Shown one piece after another: positions 1-7,128 of a DNA stretch of 14,665 nt. The notes beneath the pieces are model-generated. The model was given only the letters and a program-made list of their open reading frames with translations, was not told where the DNA came from and made no database searches. Source of the stretch: CAVSWN01 sp046728115 (lineage in GTDB: Bacteria; Acidobacteriota; Vicinamibacteria; Vicinamibacterales; CAVVIG01); contig JBKPDW010000249.1 of NCBI GenBank assembly GCA_046728115.1, positions 1 to 14,665 on the forward strand. Reading direction: 5' to 3'. Made by a program: the position numbers and the translations under genes. Numbering within the stretch: position 1 is the first letter of the stretch; each line of letters opens with the position of its first letter.

Positions 1-635
1 AACAGCATCGCTGTCGGGTTCCATTGACCGCTCAGAAACGCGTCGCGCAGTGCAGGTGGAAGCGACGCTTTGACGGTTACCGATCCCGCGGTCACGGTTC
101 CGGAGCCGACGTCGGCCGTGAGCGTGACATCCGGGGTGCCCTCGACGAGAGTCTGGAGTCGATCGGCGTCGGCCCGGCTGACGGCAAGGCAGGGCAGCCC
201 GAGCATCGCGCTGTTGCCCTGAAAAATCTCCGAAAACGATTCGCCGACGATTGCCCGAATCCCGAAACGTGCAAGACCCTGCGGCGCGTGTTCGCGCGAC
301 GATCCGCACCCGAAATTCGCGTTGACGATGAGGATCGAGGCGCCGCGATATCGGGGGTCGTTGAACGGGTGAGCTGGATTTGCCGCCCGGTCGTCCTCGA
401 AGACATGGCGCTCGAGGCCGTCGAAGGACACAGACACCAGGAATCGGGCGGGCATGATGCGATCGGTGTCGATGTCGTTGCCGCGGAGCGGAAGGCCGCT
501 GCCGGAGAGATGGCGGATGGCAGCGGCCGTCGCGCCTTCCGCGCTTCGGCGTGCCCCGCCGGGGTTCGCATCATCATCGGGCGAACGGAAACGAGATGGC
601 TGATGGCTGTTGGACGACTGCTGCGGCCTGCTCAT
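1..635 (-). CDS. leuD: 3-isopropylmalate dehydratase small subunit (partial, 3' end outside window)
   Basis: This is the small subunit of isopropylmalate isomerase, which with LeuC interconverts 2- and 3-isopropylmalate in leucine biosynthesis in the cytoplasm. The translation shows the family's NDIDTDRIMPARFL segment and the ANFGCGSSREHAPQGL motif, whose Ser/Arg residues bind substrate. The reading frame stays open to base 1 and ends in the expected SGQWNPTAML region, so probably only a few residues are missing. The start is the ATG at 635-633, which overlaps the leuC stop as ATGA. A GGAGG lies about 9 nt upstream inside leuC, indicating translational coupling. This start adds an unusual, low-complexity N-terminal extension of roughly 38 residues before the conserved domain. 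No in-frame ATG lies closer to that domain, so either the extension is real or a non-ATG start is used. The identity is firm; the exact start is moderately sure. Confidence 0.93.
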   Translation of the reverse strand, partial: MSRPQQSSNSHQPSRFRSPDDDANPGGARRSAEGATAAAIRHLSGSGLPLRGNDIDTDRIMPARFLVSVSFDGLERHVFEDDRAANPAHPFNDPRYRGASILIVNANFGCGSSREHAPQGLARFGIRAIVGESFSEIFQGNSAMLGLPCLAVSRADADRLQTLVEGTPDVTLTADVGSGTVTAGSVTVKASLPPALRDAFLSGQWNPTAML

Positions 636-2020
636 GCGGGAACAGCCTCCAGCATCGTGCGAACATCGACGACTTCCCCTGCAATTGCTGCCGCCGCGAC
701 CATGGCGGGACTCATGAGCAGCGTGCGTCCCGTCGGACTACCCTGGCGGCCCTTGAAGTTGCGATTTGACGATGACGCACAGACCTGGCGGCCCTGCAGC
801 CGGTCCGGGTTCATCCCCAGGCACATCGAGCAACCTGGTGCGCGCCACTCGAACCCGGCGTGGATGAACACTTCGTGCAGGCCGCGCTTTTCGGCGGCGC
901 GCTGAACGGCATGCGATCCGGGCACGACGAGCGCCTGGACGTGCGGTGCGACACGGTGTCCACGTACGATCGCCGCGGCCGTTTCCAGATCTGACAGGCG
1001 GCCGTTCGTGCACGAGCCGATGAAGGCCACATCGATTCTGGTTCCGGTGATTTTCGATCCCGGTTGAAGACCCATGAACGCGAACGCCTCGTCGTCGGCG
1101 TCGCCGGCGATCGCTTCGTTCACGCCGACCGATTGTCCGGGATTGATGCCCCACGTCACCGTCGGCTCGATGGCGGCTGCATCGAACGACACCCGGTCGT
1201 CGTAAACGGCGTCGGGATCCGATGCCTGCTCCTTCCACCAGGCGACAGCGCGGTCGAACGCCTCGCCCGAGGGCGCGAACCGCCTGCCACGGAGGTAGTC
1301 GAACGTTGTCGTGTCGGGATTCACGTAGCCGACTCGCGCGCCGCCCTCGATCGACATGTTGCAAATCGTCATCCGCTCGTCCACCGTCATCCGATCGACC
1401 GTGGCGCCGCCGTATTCGTACGCGAAACCGACGCCGCCCTGCACGCCGAGCCGGCGGATGATGGTGAGAACGACGTCTTTGGCGTAGACCCCGGGTCGCA
1501 AGCGGCCGTTGACATCGATGCGTCGGACCTTGAGCGGGTCGAGGCTCAGACATTGCGACGCCAGGACGTCGCGAACCTGTGACGTGCCGATTCCGAACGC
1601 GATCGCGCCAAGCGCGCCGTGTGTGGATGTATGACTGTCGCCGCAGGCGATGGTCATGCCCGGCTGCGTCAAGCCGAGCTCGGGCCCGATGACATGCACG
1701 ATGCCCTGGTCGTCGCTCTCGGCCGCCCACAGATTCACGCCGAAATCACGGCAGTTGCGCTCGAGCGACGCCGTCATCTCCTCGGCCATCACGTCGAGAT
1801 AGGGACGCGTGCGTGCGATGGTCGGCACGATGTGATCGATAGTCGCGAACGTGCGTTCCGGAAACGCGACCCGCCAGCCATGCTGCCGGAGCATGTCGAA
1901 GGCCTGAGGCGTCGTGACTTCGTGAATGAGATGTAAGCCCACGAACAACTGCGTCTGCCCGCTGGGAAGTTTTCGGACCGCGTGCGCGTTCCAGACTTTT
2001 TCGAAGAGGGTGTTGCCCAT
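632..2020 (-). CDS. leuC: 3-isopropylmalate dehydratase large subunit
   Basis: This is the aconitase-family large subunit that carries the [4Fe-4S] cluster of isopropylmalate isomerase (leucine pathway, cytoplasm). The N-terminus MGNTLFEKVWNAH, the GDSHTSTHGALGAIAFGIGTS block, and the three cluster cysteines (one in FIGSCTNG near residue 337, two in PGCSMCLG near 397 and 400) are all present. At 462 residues it is full length for the family. I chose the ATG at 2020 over an in-frame GTG at 2038. The conserved family start fits MGNTLF, and the GTG would overlap the start-proximal -10-like hexamer. No Shine-Dalgarno sequence precedes the ATG. leuD follows with a 4-nt overlap, so the two subunits are made from one transcript. 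The gene is divergent from the protease gene, with only 20 bp between the two ATGs. Confidence 0.97.
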   Translation of the reverse strand: MGNTLFEKVWNAHAVRKLPSGQTQLFVGLHLIHEVTTPQAFDMLRQHGWRVAFPERTFATIDHIVPTIARTRPYLDVMAEEMTASLERNCRDFGVNLWAAESDDQGIVHVIGPELGLTQPGMTIACGDSHTSTHGALGAIAFGIGTSQVRDVLASQCLSLDPLKVRRIDVNGRLRPGVYAKDVVLTIIRRLGVQGGVGFAYEYGGATVDRMTVDERMTICNMSIEGGARVGYVNPDTTTFDYLRGRRFAPSGEAFDRAVAWWKEQASDPDAVYDDRVSFDAAAIEPTVTWGINPGQSVGVNEAIAGDADDEAFAFMGLQPGSKITGTRIDVAFIGSCTNGRLSDLETAAAIVRGHRVAPHVQALVVPGSHAVQRAAEKRGLHEVFIHAGFEWRAPGCSMCLGMNPDRLQGRQVCASSSNRNFKGRQGSPTGRTLLMSPAMVAAAAIAGEVVDVRTMLEAVPA

Positions 2021-2028
2021 GCTGCCGA

Positions 2029-2034
2029 TAGAAT
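2029..2034 (+). promoter_or_regulatory. Candidate -10 box of the protease gene (leaderless)
   Basis: TAGAAT (one mismatch to TATAAT) is followed by six bases and then the ATG at 2041. Initiation 7 nt after the box would fall exactly on the A of the start codon. There is no Shine-Dalgarno sequence in front of this gene. No clear -35 hexamer is seen. The box overlaps the leuC -10 candidate on the other strand by five bases. Confidence 0.5.
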
Positions 2035-2035
2035 A
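2030..2035 (-). promoter_or_regulatory. Candidate -10 box of leuCD (leaderless or very short leader)
   Basis: On the minus strand the hexamer TATTCT lies 9 bp before the leuC ATG, in a small AT-rich island of otherwise GC-rich DNA. Initiation about 7 nt downstream would leave a leader of about 3 nt. No convincing -35 hexamer is visible at the expected spacing. The hexamer overlaps the plus-strand -10 candidate at 2029-2034. Confidence 0.45.
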
Positions 2036-2040
2036 CACGT

Positions 2041-3618
2041 ATGAGTCCTCTTCGTGCTCGGGTGCTGGGTGTCGTCGCCGTGATTGCTGTAAGCGTGCTC
2101 CTTCTGCGCGGCCAGACGGACGACCGCCACGTCATCATGCAGAACCTGGGAATGGGGGCGATCGACGAGGGGCTGCTCACCGACGAGACGCACACGCCGG
2201 GCGCGCGCGAGACAGTCCGCCGGCTGGCGATGCGGGCGGCCGTCGAGTCCCCTGCCGGTCCAGCGAGAGCGCGCTACCGGCCGGGTCGTGTGATCGTGAA
2301 ATTCCGCGATCAGACGACCGAGGCCGATCGTCTCTCGGCGCTCTCGAGAGTCTCGGGTAGCGCCCGTATCGATCCTCGACCGTCGTACGCAGACTTCGAC
2401 ATCGTCCGTATCGATCCGACCGAGAGTCCCGAGGATACGGCCGAGGCGCTGACCGGCCGACCTGAAGTCGAGTATGCGCAGCCGGCGTACACCGGCTGGC
2501 ACACGCTGTTCGTGCCCAACGATCCCTTGTATGCGACGCGGCAGTGGAACCTGCCGCTCATCAACCTCGAGCGAGCCTGGGATTTGCAGCCGCAGGCCGG
2601 CTCGTCGATCACGGTTGCTGTGCTCGACACGGGCGTGGCGTATCAGAACGCCACGCTGGTCGAAAACATTCCGGCGTTTCGCGACGAGAACGGCGTGCGG
2701 TATCCACCGCTTGGCCGCGTGACCATTCCGTACGCCGCCGCTCCCCAGCTGGTGGCGCCCAACCGCTTCGTCGCACCGCACGACTTCATCTGGGACAACG
2801 ACGTGCCGCTCGACTTCGACGGCCATGGCACGCATGTGTCCGGCACGCTCGGTCAGCTCACCAACGACGGCATCGGGACGGCCGGCGTCGCGTTCAACGT
2901 GAAGATCATGCCGGTGAAAGTCATCGACAGCATCTGGGACGATCTGTTCGGCGCGCCGAACATCGCGACCGACGATGTGGTTGCGCGCGGCATACGGTAT
3001 GCGGCGGACAACGGCGCCAAAGTGATCAACATGAGCATCGGATTCGTCGGACCACCCAATCGCCTGCCGGTCGTCGAGGACGCGATCAAGTACGCAGTAG
3101 GGAAGGGCGTTTTCGTCGCGATCGCCGGGGGCAACGAATTCGAAGAAGGCAACCCGCTGGAAGTTCTCGCGGACATCGCGTCGCGCGTCGACGGCGCCGT
3201 GTCTGTCGCCGCCGTCGATCGTGCGCGAGCCCACGCGTGGTACTCGAGCGCCGGATCGTGGATCGAGCTCGCGGCACCGGGCGGCTCGGAACGCGGGTTC
3301 GGCAACAACGGGTTCGTGTTCCAGCAAACGTTCGATTTCGCGTTCGTCGAGACGTATCTCCTGCCGCCGGCGCGGTACACCGCGCCGCGGTTCGACGTCA
3401 TGGCGTACATCGGCATCATCGGCACGTCGATGGCCACGCCGCACGTGAGCGGTGTGGCTGCGATGATGATGCAGCAGGGCATCACATCGCCAGCGGCGAT
3501 TGAAGCCGCGATGAAGCAGTTCGCGACCGACCTCGGGCCCGCGGGGCGCGACGACCAGTTTGGGTACGGGTTGATCGACGCGCGCGCCGCATTGCGCGGG
3601 TTGGGAGCGGCCCGATGA
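2041..3618 (+). CDS. Secreted subtilisin-family serine protease (peptidase S8)
   Basis: This is an exported subtilase of 525 residues. A hydrophobic signal segment covers about residues 8-22. A propeptide-like domain follows at about 78-150, with a RPGRVIVKF start and a VEYAQPAY end typical of subtilase prodomains. The catalytic domain contains Asp196 in VAVLDTGV, His262 in DGHGTHVSGT, the oxyanion Asn365 in AIAGGNE, and the nucleophile Ser463 in GTSMATPHVSG. All four residues are present, so the enzyme should be active. It ends shortly after the usual C-terminal helices with no extra anchoring or repeat domain. An insertion rich in Phe/Tyr (about 415-455) sits just before the catalytic Ser. 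The product is probably periplasmic or secreted. The start ATG fits the leaderless promoter candidate. The stop overlaps the next gene's ATG (ATGA), so the pair is co-translated. The physiological substrate cannot be told. Confidence 0.95.
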   Translation: MSPLRARVLGVVAVIAVSVLLLRGQTDDRHVIMQNLGMGAIDEGLLTDETHTPGARETVRRLAMRAAVESPAGPARARYRPGRVIVKFRDQTTEADRLSALSRVSGSARIDPRPSYADFDIVRIDPTESPEDTAEALTGRPEVEYAQPAYTGWHTLFVPNDPLYATRQWNLPLINLERAWDLQPQAGSSITVAVLDTGVAYQNATLVENIPAFRDENGVRYPPLGRVTIPYAAAPQLVAPNRFVAPHDFIWDNDVPLDFDGHGTHVSGTLGQLTNDGIGTAGVAFNVKIMPVKVIDSIWDDLFGAPNIATDDVVARGIRYAADNGAKVINMSIGFVGPPNRLPVVEDAIKYAVGKGVFVAIAGGNEFEEGNPLEVLADIASRVDGAVSVAAVDRARAHAWYSSAGSWIELAAPGGSERGFGNNGFVFQQTFDFAFVETYLLPPARYTAPRFDVMAYIGIIGTSMATPHVSGVAAMMMQQGITSPAAIEAAMKQFATDLGPAGRDDQFGYGLIDARAALRGLGAAR

Positions 3619-4271
3619 CGATCCGCGCTCGGGCGATCGCGGCATTCCTCGCCGCCCTGTTCACCGTCTCGTCAGCGGTGGCGGCTCGCGCGCAGGACGA
3701 GCCCCCGGAGATCTCGGTCCGGCCGTTCGTGATGGGCGCCGTCCAGGCATTCTCCGCCGTCCACACATTCGAGGCGGTGTTTGGAGAGGCGCGCCAGCCC
3801 TTCTTCGGCGGCGGGGCGCAGGTGGTGTTCAACGGACGGTTCTACGCCGAACTGAGCGCGTCGAGGTTCAAGAAGACCGGCGAGCGCGCATTCCGCGCCG
3901 ACGGTCAGAATTTTGGCCTGGATCTTCCGATCACAGCCGAGATCACGCCCTTCGAAGTGACGGGCGGCTATCGGTTTCATTTCGCGGGAAGTCCTCGCAT
4001 CGTGCCGCACGGCGCGGCCGGGTTTGGATCGTACGCATACGAAGAGACCTCGCCCTCGTCGGATCCCGCGGAAAATCTCAAAACGCGGCATTCGGGGTTT
4101 GTCGTGAACGGAGGGGTCGAGTTTCGCGTCCACCGGTGGGTAGGCATCGGCGTCGACGTGCAGTACACGCACATTCCAGGCATTCTGGGTTCCGGCGGAG
4201 TGTCCAAGATTGCCGGCGAGGACGATCTCGGCGGCGTGGCGGCACAATTCAAAGCGGTCGTGGGGCGGTAA
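3615..4271 (+). CDS. Outer-membrane beta-barrel protein (small barrel family)
   Basis: This 218-residue protein begins with a clear Sec signal ending near residue 27 (SSAVAARAQ). The mature part alternates amphipathic beta-strands with loops, for example FYAELSASRF, FEVTGGYRFHF, HGAAGFGSYAYEE, FVVNGGVEFRV and WVGIGVDVQYTHI. That pattern, the length and the beta-hairpin spacing match 8-stranded OmpA/OmpW-like barrels. The gene overlaps the protease stop by 4 nt, and GGGAG lies about 7 nt upstream of the ATG, so expression depends on the protease message. The pairing suggests that both act in the envelope, but no specific function can be assigned. Subfamily and ligand are unknown. Confidence 0.82.
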   Translation: MTIRARAIAAFLAALFTVSSAVAARAQDEPPEISVRPFVMGAVQAFSAVHTFEAVFGEARQPFFGGGAQVVFNGRFYAELSASRFKKTGERAFRADGQNFGLDLPITAEITPFEVTGGYRFHFAGSPRIVPHGAAGFGSYAYEETSPSSDPAENLKTRHSGFVVNGGVEFRVHRWVGIGVDVQYTHIPGILGSGGVSKIAGEDDLGGVAAQFKAVVGR

Positions 4272-4309
4272 GAGCAGTTCGGGCTCCTCGTCTTGTGGTT
4301 CGTGAGGCG

Positions 4310-4322
4310 TCGCGGCCCGCGA
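4310..4322. terminator. Short GC hairpin after the barrel-protein gene (weak terminator candidate)
   Basis: TCGCG and CGCGA pair around a 3-nt GCC loop, 39 bp after the stop codon at 4271. There is no real T-tract afterwards (only a GCTTT), so termination would be weak or factor-dependent. Confidence 0.25.
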
Positions 4323-4343
4323 AGGGCTTTGGAACCGCCGTGG

Positions 4344-4349
4344 TATCAT
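4344..4349 (+). promoter_or_regulatory. Candidate -10 box of the metal-uptake operon
   Basis: TATCAT lies 8 bp before the ATG at 4358. Initiation 7 nt after the box would leave a leader of about 2 nt. The gene has no Shine-Dalgarno sequence. No clear -35 hexamer and no recognisable Zur-type palindrome were found nearby. Confidence 0.45.
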
Positions 4350-4357
4350 CGATCTGG

Positions 4358-4657
4358 ATGTTTGGCGTCCCGGGGCGTCGTCGGCCGCAGACTCGCGCGT
4401 TTCTGGGCCTGGCGATCTACGCCGTCTTCCTGGTGACGGCGCCGTTCGAACATCACGATCTTCTCTGCCATCTCAAGACCCCGACCCACTGCACCGCCTG
4501 CACGTCGAGCGTTGTCGGGTCGGGACCGAACTTGCCCGTCGTTGCCGGTGCGTTCGATTTGCCCGATGCCGGCGGCACGCAGACGCCTGACGTCGTCGCC
4601 ACTGGATTCCTCCTCGCCGTTCATTCCACCGGCCGTTCGCCTCCTGCGACCGTCTAA
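4358..4657 (+). CDS. Small membrane-anchored or exported protein with His/Cys cluster
   Basis: I do not recognise a named family. The 99-residue product has one hydrophobic segment (about residues 13-29, LGLAIYAVFLVTAPF), which would act as an N-terminal anchor or signal. Immediately after it comes HHDLLCHLKTPTHCTAC, holding four His and three Cys in 17 residues, a plausible metal-binding site at the outer face of the inner membrane. The C-terminal half is rich in Gly, Pro and Val and shows no motif. The reading frame continues upstream, but the ATG at 4358 is preferred because the TATCAT hexamer sits just before it and the hydrophobic segment starts soon after. It is the first gene of the plus-strand cluster leading to a porin and metal ABC transporter components, which supports a role in metal handling (inference). 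Confidence 0.65.
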   Translation: MFGVPGRRRPQTRAFLGLAIYAVFLVTAPFEHHDLLCHLKTPTHCTACTSSVVGSGPNLPVVAGAFDLPDAGGTQTPDVVATGFLLAVHSTGRSPPATV

Positions 4658-4682
4658 GCAGATCCTTCGACCGGGGAATTGC

Positions 4683-4706
4683 GCGGCGGTGCGTAGACCG
4701 CGCCGC
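4683..4706 (+). promoter_or_regulatory. Hairpin just upstream of the porin ribosome-binding site
   Basis: GCGGC (4683-4687) pairs with GCCGC (4702-4706), and GGT pairs with ACC inside it, leaving a 2-nt bulge and a 6-nt loop. It ends about 5 nt before the GGGAGGA ribosome-binding site at 4712-4718. It could tune porin translation or processing of the message between the first two genes. No known riboswitch is recognised. Confidence 0.3.
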
Positions 4707-4725
4707 TGTACGGGAGGAATGGACG

Positions 4726-6090
4726 ATGCGAGCCACGCGACTCGCGTGCGCCTCTATGGTGGCTGGGACAATTTTCTTCGGCCCCTCGAAGGCGTACGCT
4801 CAGGAGAACCCGCAGGCGCTGCGACAGGAAATCGATCAGCTGCGCCGCGATTTTGAAGCCGTCAAGCAACAGTACGGAGACCGGCTCACAGCGCTCGAAG
4901 CCAAATTGGCGGCGGCCGAAGGAGCAACGCCGGCGCAACCCGCCGCTCCCGTGCCGACGCAGCCGGCACAACCGGCACCTACCGCGCAGGTGCCGCCAGG
5001 CGCGGAAGGCGGTGGTGGTCCGACGGGCGCGCTACCCATCTACGGCGGCGCGGCTGCCGGTTCGAAAGTCTTCAATCCGGACATGGCCGTCATCGGCGAT
5101 TTCCTCGGGGCGGCCGGCAGGAACGAGCAGAATCCAAGCCCCGCGATGCAAATGCACGAATCCGAGGCGTCGTTCCAGGCCATCGTCGATCCGTACGCCC
5201 GCGCCGACTTCTTCCTCTCGTTTGGCGAGAGCGGCGTCGAACTCGAGGAAGGCTACTTGACCCTGACGACGCTTCCCGGCGGGCTGCTGACGAAGGTCGG
5301 GAAGATGCGAGCGGCGTTCGGCAAGGTGAACACGCTTCACAACCACGTGCTGCCCTGGACCGACCGGCCGCTCGTCACGCAGAACCTTGTCGGCGGCGAG
5401 GATGGGATCTCGGACGCTGGCATATCGGTCGCCCGTCTGATTCCGAATCCCTGGCTCTTCCTCGAAGCAACCGGGCAAGTGCTCCGGGGCGACTCGGGAC
5501 CCGACGAGGCTCCGCTGTTTCGATCGAGCAAGCCCGGGGATCTCAGCTACGTGGGACATCTGCGCGGGTACCAGGACATCAGCGAGTCGAGCAACATCGA
5601 TCTCGGCGCTTCGTACGCGCGCGGCCACAACGGCACTGCGGTATCGTCGGAGGAGGATCGCAACGACATCACGCAGTTGTTCGGCGTGGATGCGACGTTC
5701 CGCTGGCGGCCGCTGCAGCGTTCGATCTATCGCTCGTTCGTCGGCCGCGCCGAGTGGATCCGAAGTCGCCGAGAATTCGGCGGATATACGCTGACCCCGA
5801 TGAGTCTGCAGGCCGTAACGCCGGCGAACGCGAATGGATTCTACCTGTCAGGCGACTATCAGGTGGCGCGGCGCTGGTTCACGGGCGCGCGATTCGACCG
5901 GTCGGGCAGAGCCACCGATGGATCCCTTCACGATACCGGTGGTTCGTTCATCGTCACCTACTGGCCCAGCGAGTTCAGCCAGGTGCGTGGACAGTATCGG
6001 CGCACGAACTACGCGCTCGGTCAAACGGCGGACGAATTCCTGTTCCAATTCCAGTTCTCGATCGGGGCGCACGGGGCACATCCGTTTTGA
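4726..6090 (+). CDS. Porin-like outer-membrane protein with N-terminal coiled coil (putative metal-uptake porin)
   Basis: The 454-residue product has a Sec signal ending near residue 26 (SKAYAQ). A short coiled coil follows (about 30-66, LRQEIDQLRRDFEAVKQQ), then a Pro/Ala/Gln-rich linker (about 68-95). A long beta-rich region runs to the C-terminus, with many alternating strands such as FLFQFQFSIG, and ends in Phe, as outer-membrane barrels usually do. The coiled-coil/linker/barrel order resembles porins that are tethered to or spaced from peptidoglycan. A strong GGGAGGA precedes the ATG by 7 nt. Downstream lies a periplasmic metal-binding protein and its permease, so I infer that this porin brings the same metal across the outer membrane. 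The barrel class is seen only by pattern; the substrate is not visible in the sequence. Confidence 0.75.
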   Translation: MRATRLACASMVAGTIFFGPSKAYAQENPQALRQEIDQLRRDFEAVKQQYGDRLTALEAKLAAAEGATPAQPAAPVPTQPAQPAPTAQVPPGAEGGGGPTGALPIYGGAAAGSKVFNPDMAVIGDFLGAAGRNEQNPSPAMQMHESEASFQAIVDPYARADFFLSFGESGVELEEGYLTLTTLPGGLLTKVGKMRAAFGKVNTLHNHVLPWTDRPLVTQNLVGGEDGISDAGISVARLIPNPWLFLEATGQVLRGDSGPDEAPLFRSSKPGDLSYVGHLRGYQDISESSNIDLGASYARGHNGTAVSSEEDRNDITQLFGVDATFRWRPLQRSIYRSFVGRAEWIRSRREFGGYTLTPMSLQAVTPANANGFYLSGDYQVARRWFTGARFDRSGRATDGSLHDTGGSFIVTYWPSEFSQVRGQYRRTNYALGQTADEFLFQFQFSIGAHGAHPF

Positions 6091-6092
6091 AC

Positions 6093-6197
6093 GGTTCGAG
6101 GTTCAACGTTCTAGGTTCTAGGTTCTAGGTTCTAGGTTCGACGTTCGAGGTTCTAGGTTCGAGGTTCCAGGTTCGAGGTTCCAGGTTCGAGGATTGA
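6093..6197 (+). repeat. Heptamer tandem array, 15 units of GGTTCNA
   Basis: Fourteen uninterrupted 7-bp units follow GGTTCNA or CGTTCNA, in strict phase, and a fifteenth degenerate unit (GGATTGA) follows. Position 6 is free: G, A, T, T, T, T, G, G, T, G, C, G, C, G along the array. It begins 2 bp after the porin stop and ends 1 bp before the next ATG, so it makes up practically the whole intergenic region. The last units provide GAGGA (6189-6193), the apparent ribosome-binding site of the next gene, 5 nt from its ATG. CTAG occurs five times. The array resembles in style the heptameric short tandem repeats described in filamentous cyanobacteria. Confidence 0.95.
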
Positions 6198-6198
6198 G

Positions 6199-7128
6199 AT
6201 GAATTGCAAATTTATCGCGACAGTGATGGTTGGGGCCGTGCTCGCCACCGCACCGGCTCGAGCACAAGGAAGGCTGACGGTCGTCGCAACCACAGAAGAT
6301 CTCGCGTCGATTGCGCGCGAAGTCGGCGGGGATCGCGTCTCCGTCGAGGCAATCGCGCGCGGTTATCAGGATCCGCACTTTGTCGAAGCGAAGCCGAGCT
6401 TCATCCTGCGCCTCCAGAAAGCCGATGTGCTCATCGTCGTGGGCAAGGAGCTGGAGATCGGCTGGCTGCCGCCGCTGATTCAACAGAGCCGGAACGCGAA
6501 GATTCAAATAGGCGCGGATGGATATCTCGACGCGTCGTTGAATGCGCGAATTCTCGAGATCCCGCAGGGGCAGATCACGCGTGCGATGGGCGACGTGCAT
6601 CCGCTGGGAAATCCGCACTACTGGCTCGATCCGGAGAACGGCAAGCGCATCGCCGCATCAATCGCCGACAAGTTCTCGCAGTTCCGGCCCAACGACCGCG
6701 CCTACTTCCAGCCGCGACTCGCGGATTTCACGGCCCGTCTCGACACGGCCGAAAAAGGGTGGCTCGCCCAGATGACGCCCTTCAAGGGCACCAAGGTCGT
6801 CACCTATCACCGGTCCTTTCCGAACTTTGCCGAGCGCTTCGGCCTCGACATCATCGGCTACGTCGAACCACGGCCCGGCATCCCTCCGTCGCCCCAGCAC
6901 ACGCTCGATCTCATCAACGAGATGAAACGCCAGAACATCAAGCTTGTGCTCGTCGAACCGTACTTCGATCTCAAGACGCCAAACGCGATTGGGCGCGAAA
7001 CCGGAGCGCAGGTTCTGGTGATGCCGCCCTCGGTCGGCGGCGTAAAGGATGTCTCCGACTATTTCAAGCTGTTCGATTACGACATCAACCTGTTGATCGA
7101 CGCGATGAAGAAAGTGGGCACGAAGTAA
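6199..7128 (+). CDS. Metal ABC transporter periplasmic substrate-binding protein (ZnuA/TroA family)
   Basis: This cluster A-I binding protein captures a transition metal (Zn or Mn) in the periplasm and hands it to the permease. The 309-residue product has a Sec signal ending near residue 23 (APARAQ). Likely metal ligands sit in the expected order: His60 in QDPHFVE, His140 in NPHYWLDP, His204 in TYHRSFPNF, and an acidic residue, possibly Glu253 in VEPYFD. The long linker helix between the lobes is at about 145-195. It lacks the His-rich loop found in some zinc-specific members, so zinc versus manganese cannot be decided. The ribosome-binding site GAGGA is part of the preceding heptamer array. 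The stop overlaps the permease start (TAATG), which ties the two functionally. Confidence 0.92.
   Translation: MNCKFIATVMVGAVLATAPARAQGRLTVVATTEDLASIAREVGGDRVSVEAIARGYQDPHFVEAKPSFILRLQKADVLIVVGKELEIGWLPPLIQQSRNAKIQIGADGYLDASLNARILEIPQGQITRAMGDVHPLGNPHYWLDPENGKRIAASIADKFSQFRPNDRAYFQPRLADFTARLDTAEKGWLAQMTPFKGTKVVTYHRSFPNFAERFGLDIIGYVEPRPGIPPSPQHTLDLINEMKRQNIKLVLVEPYFDLKTPNAIGRETGAQVLVMPPSVGGVKDVSDYFKLFDYDINLLIDAMKKVGTK

Noticed and set aside
24..905. 293-codon plus-strand open frame over leuD/leuC
   Set aside because: The opposite strand encodes LeuD and the end of LeuC with all family motifs; the plus frame has none.
1789..3645. 618-codon open frame antisense to the protease gene
   Set aside because: It is Arg-rich without domains and overlaps the well-supported S8 protease and leuC; typical of GC-rich antisense frames.
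4310..4360. Zur-type operator ahead of the metal operon
   Set aside because: I could find no AT-rich palindrome resembling known Zur or MntR boxes; only a short GC hairpin and a -10-like hexamer are present.
6204..7127. Apparent N-terminal extension of the permease to a 602-residue protein
   Set aside because: This part reads out of frame through the binding-protein gene and is Arg/His-rich noise; the TAATG overlap marks the true start.
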